Below are positions 13,929-14,273 of a stretch of DNA of 14,273 nt, piece by piece. The first letter of the stretch is position 1; each line of letters opens with the position of its first letter. The notes under the pieces are model-generated. The model ran no database searches. It was not told the origin of the DNA and saw only the letters and a program-made list of their open reading frames with translations. The translations under genes and the position numbers were made by a program. Source of the DNA: an uncultured Fusobacterium sp. (GTDB taxonomy: Bacteria; Fusobacteriota; Fusobacteriia; Fusobacteriales; Fusobacteriaceae); assembly GCA_900542625.1 (NCBI GenBank), contig UQOH01000052.1, forward strand, positions 1-14,273. The letters run 5' to 3'.

Positions 13929-14234
13929 ATGGATTATGATATAGTATTTTTTAAGCCTGCAAGATTTGAAGATTGTATGAAATGTATAGAATATATAAAA
14001 AAAGATAAAATAGTTCATGTAAACTTATTTGGGCTTGAGCCTGATTTACAGCAGAGAATATTGGATTTTTTAAGCGGAGCTATTTTTATTCAAGAAGGAA
14101 AGATAATTAATCCTGGAGAAAAAGTTTTCTGTACTATTCCAAAAACTAAAGAATATTACATGGATTATGTAGACAAATCAAAAGTAAATCAAAGATATGA
14201 TGAAGAAGAAGAAATAATTCCAATTTATAAGTAA
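13929..14234 (+). CDS. sepF: Minimal SepF-like cell-division protein (DUF552 core)
   Basis: 101 residues against about 150 for classical SepF. The sequence covers the SepF core: FFKPARFEDCMKCIEYIKK (helix 1), HVNLFGLEPDLQQRILDFLSGAIF (family pattern VNL...RI.DFLSG) and GEKVFCTIPK. The C-terminal tail is acidic (DEEEEIIPI). In Gram-positives SepF polymerises, binds the FtsZ tail and tethers it to the membrane through an N-terminal amphipathic helix. That helix and the linker are missing here. The start is firm: GAGGAGG is seven bases upstream, and a TGA stands in frame at 13914-13916, so no longer N-terminus is possible. It therefore either lacks membrane binding or uses a partner. A SepF-family role outside division cannot be excluded. 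Confidence 0.85.
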   Translation: MDYDIVFFKPARFEDCMKCIEYIKKDKIVHVNLFGLEPDLQQRILDFLSGAIFIQEGKIINPGEKVFCTIPKTKEYYMDYVDKSKVNQRYDEEEEIIPIYK

Positions 14235-14273
14235 AAATAAGTATTGTGTATTATTTAAAAATAAAAATCAAAA

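Noticed and set aside
1..14273. CRISPR arrays, insertion sequences, tRNA or rRNA genes, phage or attachment sites
   Set aside because: No regularly spaced repeats, transposase-like frame or structured RNA gene was seen on either strand.

Overview
The window is AT-rich with strong AGGAGG-type Shine-Dalgarno sites. It mixes Gram-negative envelope traits (an LpxL/HtrB-type lipid A acyltransferase, and a sugar-binding protein with a plain signal peptide and no lipobox) with genes typical of low-GC Gram-positives (HPr kinase, SepF). That combination points to Fusobacteriota, most likely Fusobacterium or a close relative. The genus is an inference.

Layout. (1) 1-843, minus strand: an AraC-family regulator with a cupin sensor, cut by the window edge. 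(2) 844-1143: a 300-base divergent control region with a sigma70-like promoter facing right and two LacI/CcpA-type palindromes. (3) 1144-7734, plus strand: a sugar uptake and catabolism operon made of a LacI-family regulator, periplasmic binding protein, double ABC ATPase, permease, TIM-barrel isomerase/epimerase and Gfo/Idh/MocA oxidoreductase. A hairpin follows the binding-protein gene and a two-way terminator closes the operon. (4) 7769-9584, minus strand: a TauE/SafE-type (TSUP) permease and a lipid A acyltransferase, each with its own promoter. (5) 9754-14234, plus strand: mtnN, folC, a 63-residue single-pass membrane protein, a double-length HPr kinase and a minimal SepF.

How the genes fit together. 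The sugar operon imports an unphosphorylated carbohydrate by ABC transport. It has no kinase and no glycoside hydrolase; instead it carries an NAD(P)-type oxidoreductase and a metal-dependent isomerase. This suggests an oxidise-then-isomerise or oxidise-then-eliminate route, as in inositol or 3-keto-sugar pathways. The substrate cannot be read from sequence.

The most notable feature is the 647-residue HPr kinase at 11915-13858. It is two HprK units in one reading frame that have decayed in complementary ways. The N-terminal unit has lost the P-loop, the conserved His, one of the paired Asp and the signature motif, but keeps a textbook C-terminal part. The C-terminal unit keeps P-loop, His, Asp pair and signature, but has lost the family-typical C-terminal part. 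Together they hold one full set of catalytic elements. The two palindromes in the sugar control region each match the CcpA cre consensus at 13 of 14 positions as I recall it, so a link from HprK to this operon is possible but unproven.
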